A DNA stretch of 64,000 nt, from positions 42,418,358 to 42,482,357 of the forward strand of contig JAFMSR010000002.1 of assembly GCA_022818135.1 (NCBI GenBank), given 5' to 3'. This document shows, in pieces, positions 13,413 through 24,200 of the stretch (positions within the stretch are counted from its first letter, which is position 1; each line of letters opens with the position of its first letter). The DNA comes from Saxidomus purpurata. Its lineage: Eukaryota; Mollusca; Bivalvia; Venerida; Veneridae. The notes under the pieces are model-generated. The model was given only the letters and a program-made list of their open reading frames with translations, did no database searches and had not been told where the DNA came from. A program made the translations under genes and the position numbers.

Positions 13413-13877
13413 GGTCAGATACTCCTATTGTTTTCCCCATTGACTTACATTATAATTCTAGTCAAAAGGGGACCCTGTATCATACCCACCTATAGGGTGT
13501 TGACCAATGAAATTACATTTTTCGAACAGATTAGTCTCTAAGGCACCAGAAAATGCTGTTTTTATATGGGGTTGACCAACCCAGTTTTTTACAATTTGGC
13601 AAGGGAGACAACCACCCCACTCAGTCAGGTGAGATTTAGGGGTCTAAACCGCATGTGTACACCTTCTATTCATATATTTACATTTGTATTATGATAACCA
13701 GTCCTAAAATATTCATTCGCGTGCAGAAGACATTGCATTTTATTTTTCAAATGAGTTTTTTGCATTTGTAAACACAACCTTTTCTACCAATCAGGTAATG
13801 TCTCATTTAATCTTACGGTTTTCCCTGTACTTTTTTCAGCCAATCCCTGAGCCGGACTGCAATAGGATCATTTGACC
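13413..13877. mobile_element. 465-bp TIR element, copy 3
   Basis: Lacks three bases near the right end (GCCGGACTGC instead of GCCGGTGACTGC). Its right end abuts the ATTG target duplication. Confidence 0.75.
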
Positions 13878-14480
13878 ATTGGCAGTTTTGAACACAGGTC
13901 AGATTGATTATCAGATAGGTTGGGGAAATGTACAATATTTGTTTTTAGTGGATTTACATTCGTAATAGTTCCGCTACACCATAATGATCAGTGAATCAAA
14001 CATACATTGGACGTCTTCCTCTGATGCTGCTCTTACAACAATATTAGTCTGCATAATAAAATATGGGTACATATTTACCATCAGTATCTAGATCTGTTGC
14101 AAGTAGCTTTAGGTTGTAAAGCCAGATCAGTTATGTAAAAGCTAAGCGAATAACTTTGTTTCAAACCGGTATTGCCAGTAAACCACTCTGTATCAAAATG
14201 ATTGAGTTTCACAGAGTAGACAAACCATTTTGATAAAGTGAATATTTGTGAGTAACAGATCCCTACTTACGGTGTCAAACGCCTTTTTAAAGTCTATGAA
14301 TGCATCAAAGTTGGACAACTTGCGTTTTTCCTTGTCTCAATAATAGAAGTCAATGACTGAATATGGCCAACTGTGCTACGACCTTATTTTAAACCATTTT
14401 GACCTTCATCGATAATATTACTAATTTCAGTCTAAGCTGTTGTTCTAGCATTTAAGGTGAAAGCAAACTATATAAAAATC
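13878..14480 (-). pseudogene. LINE reverse-transcriptase fragment (left arm), interrupted by composite element
   Basis: Left-arm equivalent of 61690-62460: the motif A region is at about 14269-14312 and the YAD motif at about 14047-14066, minus strand. The rest of this fragment (thumb region) lies at about 8930-9164, so the 9165-13877 insertion split it. Confidence 0.7.
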
Positions 14481-14529
14481 CTCTAGTTTACCTTAGTGTT
14501 TGGTACCAACTGAAATTTGACGATATTTC

Positions 14530-17500
14530 TGATTCCGATTAATGTTTTCTAACGCAGTACCGATGTAACGTCGTTTCTGATTGGTGATGTCGTTTAAATT
14601 TGCGACTATTAAATAACGTTTCCAACGCAGTACCGATGTAACGTCGTTTCTGATTGGTGACGTCATTTAAATTTGCGACTATTAAATAACGTTTCTAACG
14701 CAGTACCGATGTAACTTCGTTTCTGATTGGTAACGTCGTTTAAATTTTCAAGTATTAAATAACGTATATATAGTCGCAAAATTCAAACGGCGTTTTAATT
14801 ATCGCATTTAGACACATTGTGCGTTAGAAAAGGAATAACTATTTATTCTAACGCAGTACCGATGTGACGTCGTTTCTGATTGGTGACGTCGTTTAAATTT
14901 GCGACTATTAAATAACGTATATATAGTCGCAAACTTCAAACGGCGTTTTAATTATCGCATTTAGACACATTGTGCGTTAGAAAAGGGATAACTGTTTTGT
15001 GATTTTGATATTTGCGACCGTATATATGGTTTTAATGATCGCAAACAGTTTTAACAGCTCCGGCTAACGCCGTCGCCGTTAAAATTATTTGCGACCATTA
15101 AAAACCGTTTCTAACGCAATACCGATGTGACGTCGTTTCTGATTGGTGACGTCGTTTAAATTTGCGACTATTAAATAACGTATATATAGTCGCAAACTTC
15201 AAACGGCGTTTTAATTATCGCATTTAGACACATTGTGCGTTAGAAAAGGAATAACTGTTTTGTAATTTTGACATTTGCGATCGTATATACGGTTTTAATG
15301 GTCGCAAACAGTTTTAACAGCTCCGGCTAACGCCGTCGCTACAGTCGCAAATATCAAAATTACAAAACAGTTATTCCTATATTCTAACGCAGTACCGATG
15401 TAACGTCGTTTCTGATTGGTGACGTCGTTTAAATTTGCGACTATTAAATAGCGTATATATAGTCGCAAAATTCAAACGGCGTTTTAATTATCGCATTTAG
15501 ACACACTGTGCGTTAGAAAAGGGTTAACTATTTTGTGATTTTGATATTTGCGACCGTATATTATAGGAATAACTGTTTTGTAATTTTGATATTTGCGACT
15601 GTATATACGGTTTTTAATGGTCGCAAATATTTTTAACGGCGACGGCGTTAGCCGGAGCTGTTAAAACTGTTTGCGACCATTAAAACCGTATATACGGTCG
15701 CAAATATCAAAATCACTAAATAGTTATCCCTTTTCTAACGCACAGTGTGTCTAAATGCGATAATTAAAACGCCGTTTGAATTTTGCGACTATATAAACGT
15801 TATTTAATAGTCGCAAATCTAAACGACGTCACCAATCAGAAACGACGTTACATCGGTACTGCGTTAGAAACGGTTTTAATGGTCGAAAACAGTTTTAACA
15901 GCTCCGGCTTACGCCGTTGCCGTTAAAAATATTTGCGACCATTAAAAACCGTATATACAGTCGCAAATATCATAATTACAAAACAGTTATTCATATAGTG
16001 ATTTTGATATTTGCGACCGTATATAATAGGAATAACTGTTTTGTAATTTTGATATTTGCGACTGTATATACGGTTTTTGATTGTCGCAAATATTTTTAAC
16101 GGGGGACGGCGGTAGCCGGAGCTGTTAAAACTGTTTGCGACCATTAAAACCGTACATACGGTCGCAAATATCAAAATCACAAAATAGTTATCACTTTTCT
16201 AACGCACAATGTGTCTAAACGCGATAATTAAAACGCCGTTTGAATTTTGCGACTATATAAACGTTATTCTAACGCAGTTCCGATGCAACGCCGTTTCTGA
16301 TTGGTGACGTCGTTTAAATTTGCGACTATTAAATATAGGAATAACTGTTTTGTAATTTTGATATTTGCGACTGTATATACGGTTTTTAATGGTCGCAAAT
16401 ATTTTTAACGGCGACGGCGTTAGCCGGAGCTGTTAAAACTGTTTGCGACCATTAAAACCGTATATACGGTCGCAAATATCAAAATCACTAAATAGTTATC
16501 CCTTTTCTAACGCACAATGTGTCTAAATGCGATAATTAAAACGCCGTTCGAATTTTGCGACTATATATACGTTATTTAATAGTTGCAAATTTAAACGACG
16601 TTACCAATCAGAAACGACGTTACATCGGTACTGCGTTAGAATAACTTTTATATAGTCGCAAAATTCGAACGGCGTTTTAATTATCGCATTTAGACACACT
16701 ATGCGTTAGAATAATAGTTTCTGTCATGAGCACGAGGTTCGGATCGAAATATCCGTCACCGAGGGTGACTGTTTTGGCGGGAACGAGGCTCTGCCGAGTT
16801 CCCGTAAAACAGTTACCCGAGGTGACGGATATTTCCATCTGATCCAAGTGTCTCATGATGAAAACTTTTTCTTGCATACCGTCTTGTACTTTTAAGTATA
16901 TTTCAAAATGCAAACTTATCAAAATGATGAATTACATGAAAAACAAACGATTTTCCGACGTTGTGTTTAGGAAAGTGACGTCACATTGTTTATAACGTTA
17001 CGTCATAAGTAATTCACGAGAGTCGTCTGGCATAGGAGGGGTGCCAGACCGGTTTTTCCTGCAGGGGCCAAATCACCGGAAATGCCGATCCGATATGCAA
17101 GAAAAGTGATAACTATTTAGTGATTTTGACATTTGCGACCGTATATACGGTTTTAATGATCGCAAACAGTTTTAACAGCTCCGGCTAACGCCGTCGCCGT
17201 TAAAAATATTTGCGACCATTAAAAACCGTATATACAGTCGCAAATATCAAAATTACAAAACTGTTATTCCTATATTTAATAGTCAAATTTAAACGACGTC
17301 ACCAATCAGAAACGACGTTACATCGGTAGGTACTGCGTTACAAAACCGTTTCTAACGCAATACCGATGTGACGTCGTTTCTGATTGGTGACGTCGTTTAA
17401 ATTTGCGACTATTAAATAACGTATATATAGTCGCAAAATTCAAACGGCGTTTTAAAAATCGCATTTAGACACATTGTGCGTTAGAAAAGGGATAACTATT

Positions 17501-17860
17501 TAGTGATTTTGATATTTGCGACCGTATATACGGTTTTAATGGTCGCAAACAGTTTTAACAGCTCCGGCTAACGCCGTCGCCGTTAAAAATATTTGCGACC
17601 ATTAAAAACCGTATATACAGTCGCAAATATCAAAATTACAAAACAGTTATTCCCATAATATACTGTCGCAAATGTCAAATTCACCAAATAGTTAACCCTA
17701 TTCTAACGCACAATGTGTTAAAATGCGATAATTAAAACGCCGTTCGATTTTTGCGACTATATATACGTTATTTTATAGTCGCAAATTTAGGCGACGCAAC
17801 CAATCAGAATTGACGTTACGTCAATAACTGCGTTAGAATACTGAACTTTACGGTCAAAAA
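14530..17860. repeat. Array of nested foldback units, left arm
   Basis: Two unit types, in both orientations. Unit A (about 140 bp) has ends TTCTAACGCA and TGCGTTAGAA and contains CTGATTGGTGACGTCG, then a hairpin between TTTGCGACTATT and AGTCGCAAA around TATATA. Unit B (about 165 bp) runs from GGGATAACTATT to AACAGTTATTCC and has a hairpin on each side of GCTCCGGCTAACGCCGTCGC. I see roughly ten unit A cores. The array has no protein-coding content. The right-arm version, without its retroelement, is much shorter. Confidence 0.85.
16713..17105. mobile_element. Foldback insertion inside the left array
   Basis: An unrelated sequence interrupts the array. It contains an imperfect palindrome from GAAATATCCGTCACCGAGGG to CCCGAGGTGACGGATATTTC around a short centre (GGCGGGAAC / GTTCCCG), then 250 bp of unique sequence. 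I did not find it at the matching place in the right arm. Exact ends and target duplication are unclear. Confidence 0.5.
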
Positions 17861-19070
17861 GTTTTAAAACTAACAAAATCATGCTTTAATATGTACTTTA
17901 CTCGACTATTAGTATTACGCCACGTCTTTTCAGCTTCACACATATCATTCCAAAAATTCTGTAATTCAAAATTTCACTATCGTTTGCTATTGTGTCTACG
18001 CTTATTTGATACACTAAGTTTAATAACACTGAGAATATTTTCAACAGTAGTTGTAAGCAGTAAACCTGCATTGAAATGTCCGTTTCATTTTCTCGGTAAA
18101 TCAGTTACAATATATTAATTGCAGAACACAAAGGTTATACATGTGAATGTAAGAGCTCGGTTAACATTCGAACAATATAATGATAATAGTTGATGACATG
18201 TATGGGCACAAATTCAACATTGAAATTAGTTTATTTGAAAATATAAAAACGGTAACGGATATTACAAGTATGATGTATTGCAGATTGAAATCTAGTTGTA
18301 TTCACAGTTATGAAGTTAACAGTTCTCTATATATTTTATAGTTCAATTTATTGTTGAAATACTAATATTTCGTTCTAGTTTTAGTGCGTGTTTATTTGGT
18401 GATGATATATTGGATCAGTACTTCCGAATTGACATTTAGGAGAAAATAACATTTTGAATTGAATACATATTATCAGAGAAATTGTTAACAAATGATATAC
18501 AAAACGTTACTTCTACATCCTATTTAAAGTTTGTGTGGTTTGACTGCCTATTAAAGGTGTTGATCTATCGACCAAATGTTGTATGTATTAAATCAATTTT
18601 GGGACATGTTCGTTACTTTTACCAGTCATTTGAAAAGATGGCTGTATTCTCCGAAACATTTTAAAACATCTTTTGAAAATATAACAAACAGTAATTTGTA
18701 TAACATAAAGCCTTGTGACAAGTGGTATTATTCATTGATTTTGTGTTGAAAGAAGTTCAAAGTTTCATAATTTCTGTAAAATAAATATTTACAGTAACTA
18801 TAATTTTTCACTTGTTTCAGTCAGTATTATGCACATGCTAATTGAGAATAGGTGATAAGCATATTAACAAAACACAACTCTCTCTTTCACACAAATATAA
18901 ACAAAAGGGTTGAACCACGATTCCACACAATATCTGGAAACGGTTCTCCGCATATCGTGTATAGGACTCCGGCATATCGTAGTTTACGCTGTGCACTTGT
19001 GTACCGCAAGAGGCTCGATGCACCATGAAATCAAATGCTACTCTTTAAAATGATTATGTTTTCAGTTGCA
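17861..19070. other. Unannotated 5' flank of HELZ, distal part
   Basis: No exon, RNA or repeat that I recognise. It is conserved between the arms at the level of the surrounding noncoding DNA (58080-59095 in the right arm). Confidence 0.4.
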
Positions 19071-19074
19071 TTTG

Positions 19075-19345
19075 GTCAGCCCGGTTAGCTCAATCGGTAG
19101 AGCACGAGACTTGTAATCCCGAGGTAGCGGGTTCGATTCCCAGGGTTGACCAACTAAAATTACTGACAGTCTTTCGGATGAGACTTAAACCGAGATCCCA
19201 TGTATGGGTGCTATACACCTGGCATGCTAAAAGAACCACGGGTTTCTATGGTCTGTATCTTGCACTATATCCTCCGTTTGTCTGAAAGGTTGGCAAACCA
19301 CTGATGCATGAGGATGAGGGTTGTCGGTATTCATGTTCTTAGTTA
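19075..19345 (+). mobile_element. tRNA-derived SINE with conserved Nin-DC-like domain, left arm
   Basis: The head (19075-19151) has a pol III A box (TTAGCTCAATCGGTAGAGC) and B box (GGGTTCGATTCCC), with TGT (Thr) in the anticodon position. Mismatches in the anticodon and T stems mark it as tRNA-derived rather than a working tRNA. Then comes GTCTTTCGGATGAGACTTAA and GCTAAAAGAACCACGGG, the central domain shared by Nin-DC SINEs of many invertebrates. The 3' border is approximate. Confidence 0.8.
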
Positions 19346-19659
19346 GACTAATTTCTATCCATCTATAGCAGTTTTGAAGTAAAATTCGAGAAAAGGTTGA
19401 TTTTCATTTTTTCATCCCCGTCCTGTATTTACACGTTTCCAGAGATTTTCGACATTTTATTGAAATAAAAGACTCGACAAAAGTCGAGTTCGGGACACGG
19501 CGCCACTTGTGAAAATATCACTTTTGGTGCCTAGTCGGTGAAAATTATACTCAGTAACGTGATATTACAGTACACCGAAACCAAAAATAAACTGGTGTCA
19601 AACGTTGTGTGTAATAGATGATTACGATAATAATTACGTATTAGAATATGTTTTAGACC

Positions 19660-19710
19660 ATTTCTATATGACGTCATTTTCCTGGCATGGCACAGGAAGT
19701 GGGAAAAGGT
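19660..19710 (+). promoter_or_regulatory. Candidate promoter: full CRE and ETS-like motif
   Basis: A palindromic CRE, TGACGTCA (19669-19676), lies 14 bp before ACAGGAAGTG, an ETS-type core. This is about 1.55 kb upstream of the HELZ start codon and conserved at 57264-57271 in the right arm. A GT donor-like AAAAGGTGAAC follows at once, so this may be the HELZ 5' UTR exon. No transcript evidence is available. Confidence 0.35.
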
Positions 19711-19718
19711 GAACTTTT

Positions 19719-20015
19719 GTGTATTTTGTGCTAATTTTAGGTATCTGTCATTTCATATGCGTTTTGCAAGCGAAAGTAGATGGTTTGCTCCTAAACGTAA
19801 GTAGATGTTTGGAAGAAAACACTGGCATACTTGCTAAAGATCACCGAAGGTCAGCGCGCTTTCTAACGCTTTCCAGTTGCTTACTTGACAAAATCAAAAC
19901 AATACGCAATGACTCACGTTTCTCTATGGAGTTTCCAAAATATATGAAAACAGAACAAGCATATTTATCTATTATGTTTCTTCAACATTTTGAGACGTTT
20001 ACAAGGTTTTCATAG
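19719..20015 (+). other. Unrecognised 98-codon open frame
   Basis: Opens at a GTG and encodes a basic, cysteine-containing peptide I do not recognise. The same frame at 56925-57221 (minus) is identical over all 98 residues. Since the arms are closely similar throughout, this says little about coding. It may be 5' UTR or intron of HELZ. Confidence 0.15.
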
Positions 20016-20019
20016 TCTA

Positions 20020-20367
20020 TTAAAGAGCTTCATCAAGTTCCATATTCTTTGTATTTGCTGCATGACCTTGCAGATTTTTTTGCCCTTTATTTTGTGTCCT
20101 AGTTTCAGGAAAATGTGATGCATTGCACATTTGCATATCAATTCTGTTAGTAAGATATGTTAATGCTAAGATAATATCATCTTGTCGTGCAGTCAGTGTG
20201 TGTCTTGCAATTCCCTTTACACTGACGAAGGAAATTAAAGATATTGTGGTGCATGGTGTACCAAGATGAACTGTTACACCTCTATGGTCAAGGGAGAAAC
20301 AATTGATAGCAAAAGATAAAAGAAAAAGGAAAGGTTGATGATATGTGACCATATGTTCTGCTTGCAT
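20020..20367 (-). other. Unrecognised 115-codon open frame
   Basis: Encodes a peptide with a hydrophobic N-terminal third and the phrase ARQDDIILALTYLTNRI. The right arm copy (56573-56920, +) differs by two residues, T/I and D/N. I recognise no family. It could be a decayed transposon fragment or chance. Confidence 0.2.
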
Positions 20368-21240
20368 GACTTAACTGGGGTATAGCATTGCTCATGCCTC
20401 GTCATACGGAAAAGTGAGATAAAAAATTCTCTGTTATGTAGGGCTTGGAGATGGGAGCTCCCCACAACTTGAACTAAATGAAGGATGTCAAAAGGGGGCC
20501 TCAGCCACTGTAGCTGGCAGTTGATTCCATAGTGGCATCAATATATGGTGTCTCATTCAGACTATGTTAAGGAAAAGGATTAGTTGTCATGAAACCAAAT
20601 TATTTGTATATTAGATTGTCAATCTGAGTTGTATTTGACAAACTTCGAAAAATGCTTCATATGGCATAAGATTTACTGCTGCTCATATGATCAGGAGATG
20701 TCTCACCAAGTAGTTACAGTATTAATTGGTTAATTGTTATAGGGTATCAGTTGGGGATTAATAGCCTTTTATTGCATCTATGTTCAACATTTGTTAATAA
20801 AGTCATAAAGAAGAGGATAAAATTGCTTTGAAAAAAAAGCACTTACAAGAAATTCAATGAAGTCATTTTAGAATAAAGGAATGAAAAATGCGGCAACAGG
20901 AAATAACCCAATTCATTATTTGGATTAGGTCAAGTGCACTATTCATTTAAAGAAGATCATACTGGCACTGTAATATGTTTATTTTCCTCGTTGGAGTTTC
21001 ACTTAAATCATCGATAAAAGTACTTTAGTAGTAGCTTGAGGCCACTTTACCAATTAGATTATTATTGAAGGGTCTTGTACCTTGATACACATGTTTCAAA
21101 CATCATTATAATACACAAAATTTAAAACTGAAGCTGTCAAATTTACTAACAGAATATATTTCTATATAATCTGATAATACATTGGAGAATTTTTGCCATT
21201 GTTTCAGTAAGTATCTCAATGCGGCACAGAAGATTAGGTG

Positions 21241-24200
21241 ATGGATAATGAGGCAGAGGAGGAGGCACCGCCTCCTACACAGGGTCAGAGTTCATGTCAA
21301 CAGGGTCAAAGGGCAGGTGCAAATGAACAGACTGTCATTTCAACGGTAGCCTGTCTGACTGAATACATTAAACAGGTTAGTCTCAGTTTTATTAGATACT
21401 TATATTTAATTTTTTACTACTCAGCTATTGACTTGAGTTCATTTATTTAAATTGTAACACATAGAACTAAACAGATCTCACTTCATTAAGATTTGTGTTC
21501 AATGGTTCTTTAATTCATAATAACACATATTTTTGAAAAAGTGTCGTAACTGTGTTACAGATAATATTAATAGATTTTACATCGATCACATTATGGTTAA
21601 AGTTAAACTAACACTTGCTTCTTTATTCCTCAACACAGATTCTGAAGTTGAGTATTTCCCACTATTTCCCCAGAATTCCCTGTATTTCCTGGTGTCCTGG
21701 GAAATACTACTACACTGCGACCTCGTTATAACGCGCATCGTTATAACACGAATCCCGGTATAACGCGGTTGGGTCTTGGCTCCCAAAATTATTTCTAAAC
21801 AAACAAGCATTGTCCCTATACAAAACGAATGTTCGAAAACGTAAATAAACAACATGGCAGGTTGTTAATTGATCTTTGTCACTTAGGCGGTATCACACGT
21901 CTATTAACAAAGAAGTGTTAAAACAATTACGGCTTACTGGTATTTTTTCACGGCTCCGTTATTCACAAGCTGACCTCTTTGTTTGTTTGATAATAAATTG
22001 TAAATCATGTGAATTGTTTGCACATCTTTGATTGCATGCTTACCTGAACTTAAATAAATCAATTACAAAACTGTTATTGTTTGTTTTAACAAAGAAGTAC
22101 TTTCACTTTAGCCATCATTTTCGGAAAATGGATGTACTTTCGTTTTCAATAACAAATATTTACGTAAGAATTTCTCTTTTATATATTTAATTTCGTGCTT
22201 AATTAACTAATTTATTTTACATAGAATCATCATAAAAACATGATGCGTGCTAAACATCAATATGCTTTAATTTAGTTAGGTGGGTGGGGTACTCGCGTTA
22301 TGCAAGAAAACAGCGGCCGATGATCAGACCGCGTTATAAAAAGAGTCTCACTTATAACGCTGGTCAGACCCTTTGGACCCCAACTACCGCGTTATAACGG
22401 GGTCGCAGTGTATTTCCCATTTATATGCCAACCCTGAACTAAAGACTAGACTTCGATATTCATGTTGGTTGGACTATGAGGTGAAGTGACTGAAATTTAA
22501 GTACTAGAACAGAAATGTGTAAAGCTGTGTTTGTTATCATATTTATAATTAGTTTTACATTGTTTATTTCAGAAAAAGTTTCAGGAAGCACTGGAATATT
22601 GTAATAAAGGTAAGTAAAGGGTTGTAAATACCAGTTTTGATTGTGCTGAAACATTAATACTTCATTCAAGAATCATTTTTGTTTTGATAAACAATGATAT
22701 TGAGTTCTGATGTGCAGTTATTATATAAACTACAAAGGTGATAGCAACAACAACTTTGTAAGTTTGTATTATTGTAAGACTACACTCACTTCTAGTTAAT
22801 TTAAGAATGTGCTTGTGTAACATAGGCTTTTTTGAATAACGTAAGATCAGATTAATTCAGCTGCACTTCTGCGAAGTAGTTGTTGATGTTGCAGCAGTGT
22901 GGTACACATGTAATTGTAACAGCTGATACCTGTGTCCATTTTAAATAAATTATACAAATACATTGTAGTTAAACAAATTTTAAAATTGGCATAGAGCACA
23001 TGAAAGAGATGGTTTCCGTTATCCAAGTACATGTATTTTGAATACATGTACTTTTTCCAATACAGAAAGTTTTAGATACATGTATTTTTGTTCTATCTAG
23101 TTTTCACATTATTTTTTCCCTAGCTCTGTCTCAATATGGTAATAATGAGAAACTTCTGGAGAAGAAAGTCAAGATTCTGTGTCTTCAAGGTCATTTTGAG
23201 GATGCTTACAGTGAGGCCCTCATCTGGTTACAGAGAGAACCAAGGGTGAGTAACTCATATAAGCAGAAAAAGAATGCTTTAGTTAACAGTAACACCAATT
23301 TTGTTTGATTGTGAGAAAATGTTGTATATCAGTCTGCAGTCTTTTCCTTTCAGTGGGATCACTGTGAGGTCATAATTGTTATAATAACTGAGTCATAAAT
23401 GATATAACCTGTTATTTAAACAATTACAAGGAAAAGATTTTCATGAAATTAAGATGTAAATTGAGTTTCGGAAAATAGATGTTGAGACCTAATTTATTAT
23501 ATAGAAACAAAGGAGATAGATATGTTAAACTCACTGAGGTTAATGACTCTTTGTCCGACATATGTTTCAGTGAACCAATTTATATTTTAAATAAATGTTT
23601 TCATTTTAAAAAAGAAACTCGTGTTACCTTGATATTTGTAGCTTTTTTATATATGTTTAACTTTCTATTCAATATATATGTTTTGTTGACAGCATCCAGT
23701 GGCAATAAAGGAATTGAAAAGATTAAAGATAGTTCTGGATGCCTTGAAAGACCAGGTTAGTACAGTTTGGAAATGGATTTGTACCGCTATTATCTAAAAT
23801 CAGCTTATCACATATTTTTAGCTCAATGTGAGCTTTTTTGACCAGTCAGTGTCCGTCTGGCACTGTGTCAATAATGGCTTGTGAACACTCTAGAGGCCAC
23901 ATTTTGTGCCTAATCTTGATGAAAATTGGTCACAATGTATTTTTTGCATAAAATCTTGGACAAGTTCGAAACTGGGTCATGTGGGTCACCAGGTCAAATA
24001 ATAGAAAAACCTTGAAAACACTGTAGAGGTCACATTTGGCCCATAATCTTCATGAAAATTGGTTTAATGTTTGTCTCGATTATCTCTAGGTCTAGTTTAA
24101 AACTGGGTCACATGGGATAAAAAACTAAGTCATCTGGTCACAGCAATGAGAAAACTTATAAACAATCAATAAACCACGTTTTAAGTCCAGTAATCATGTA

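Larger units (their letters stand above)
9165..13877. mobile_element. 4.7-kb composite DNA element with a tandem 2124-bp unit, left arm only
   Basis: Three copies of a 465-467-bp terminal-inverted-repeat element (9165-9631, 11289-11755, 13413-13877) alternate with two near-identical 1657-bp spacers. The repeat period is exactly 2124 bp. Element ends are GGTCAGATACTCCTATTG and its imperfect complement CAATAGGATCATTTGACC. ATTG (perhaps CATTG) occurs on both sides of the whole block, and the right arm at about 62270-62280 has a single ATTG with no insertion. No transposase is visible; the short ORFs in the spacers look fortuitous. It resembles a MITE that captured and amplified a spacer. Confidence 0.85.

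Noticed and set aside
15917..16180. Open frames inside the foldback array (60-85 codons)
   Set aside because: They translate hairpin repeats (FATVYTVF, KIFATIKN) on both strands; low complexity, not coding.
14530..17860. CRISPR-like array or satellite
   Set aside because: Units are in both orientations, unevenly spaced, with hairpins and no spacers, in an animal genome.
19075..19151. Functional tRNA-Thr(UGU) gene
   Set aside because: Pol III boxes and anticodon position are present, but the anticodon and T stems have mismatches and a SINE body follows directly. It is a SINE head.
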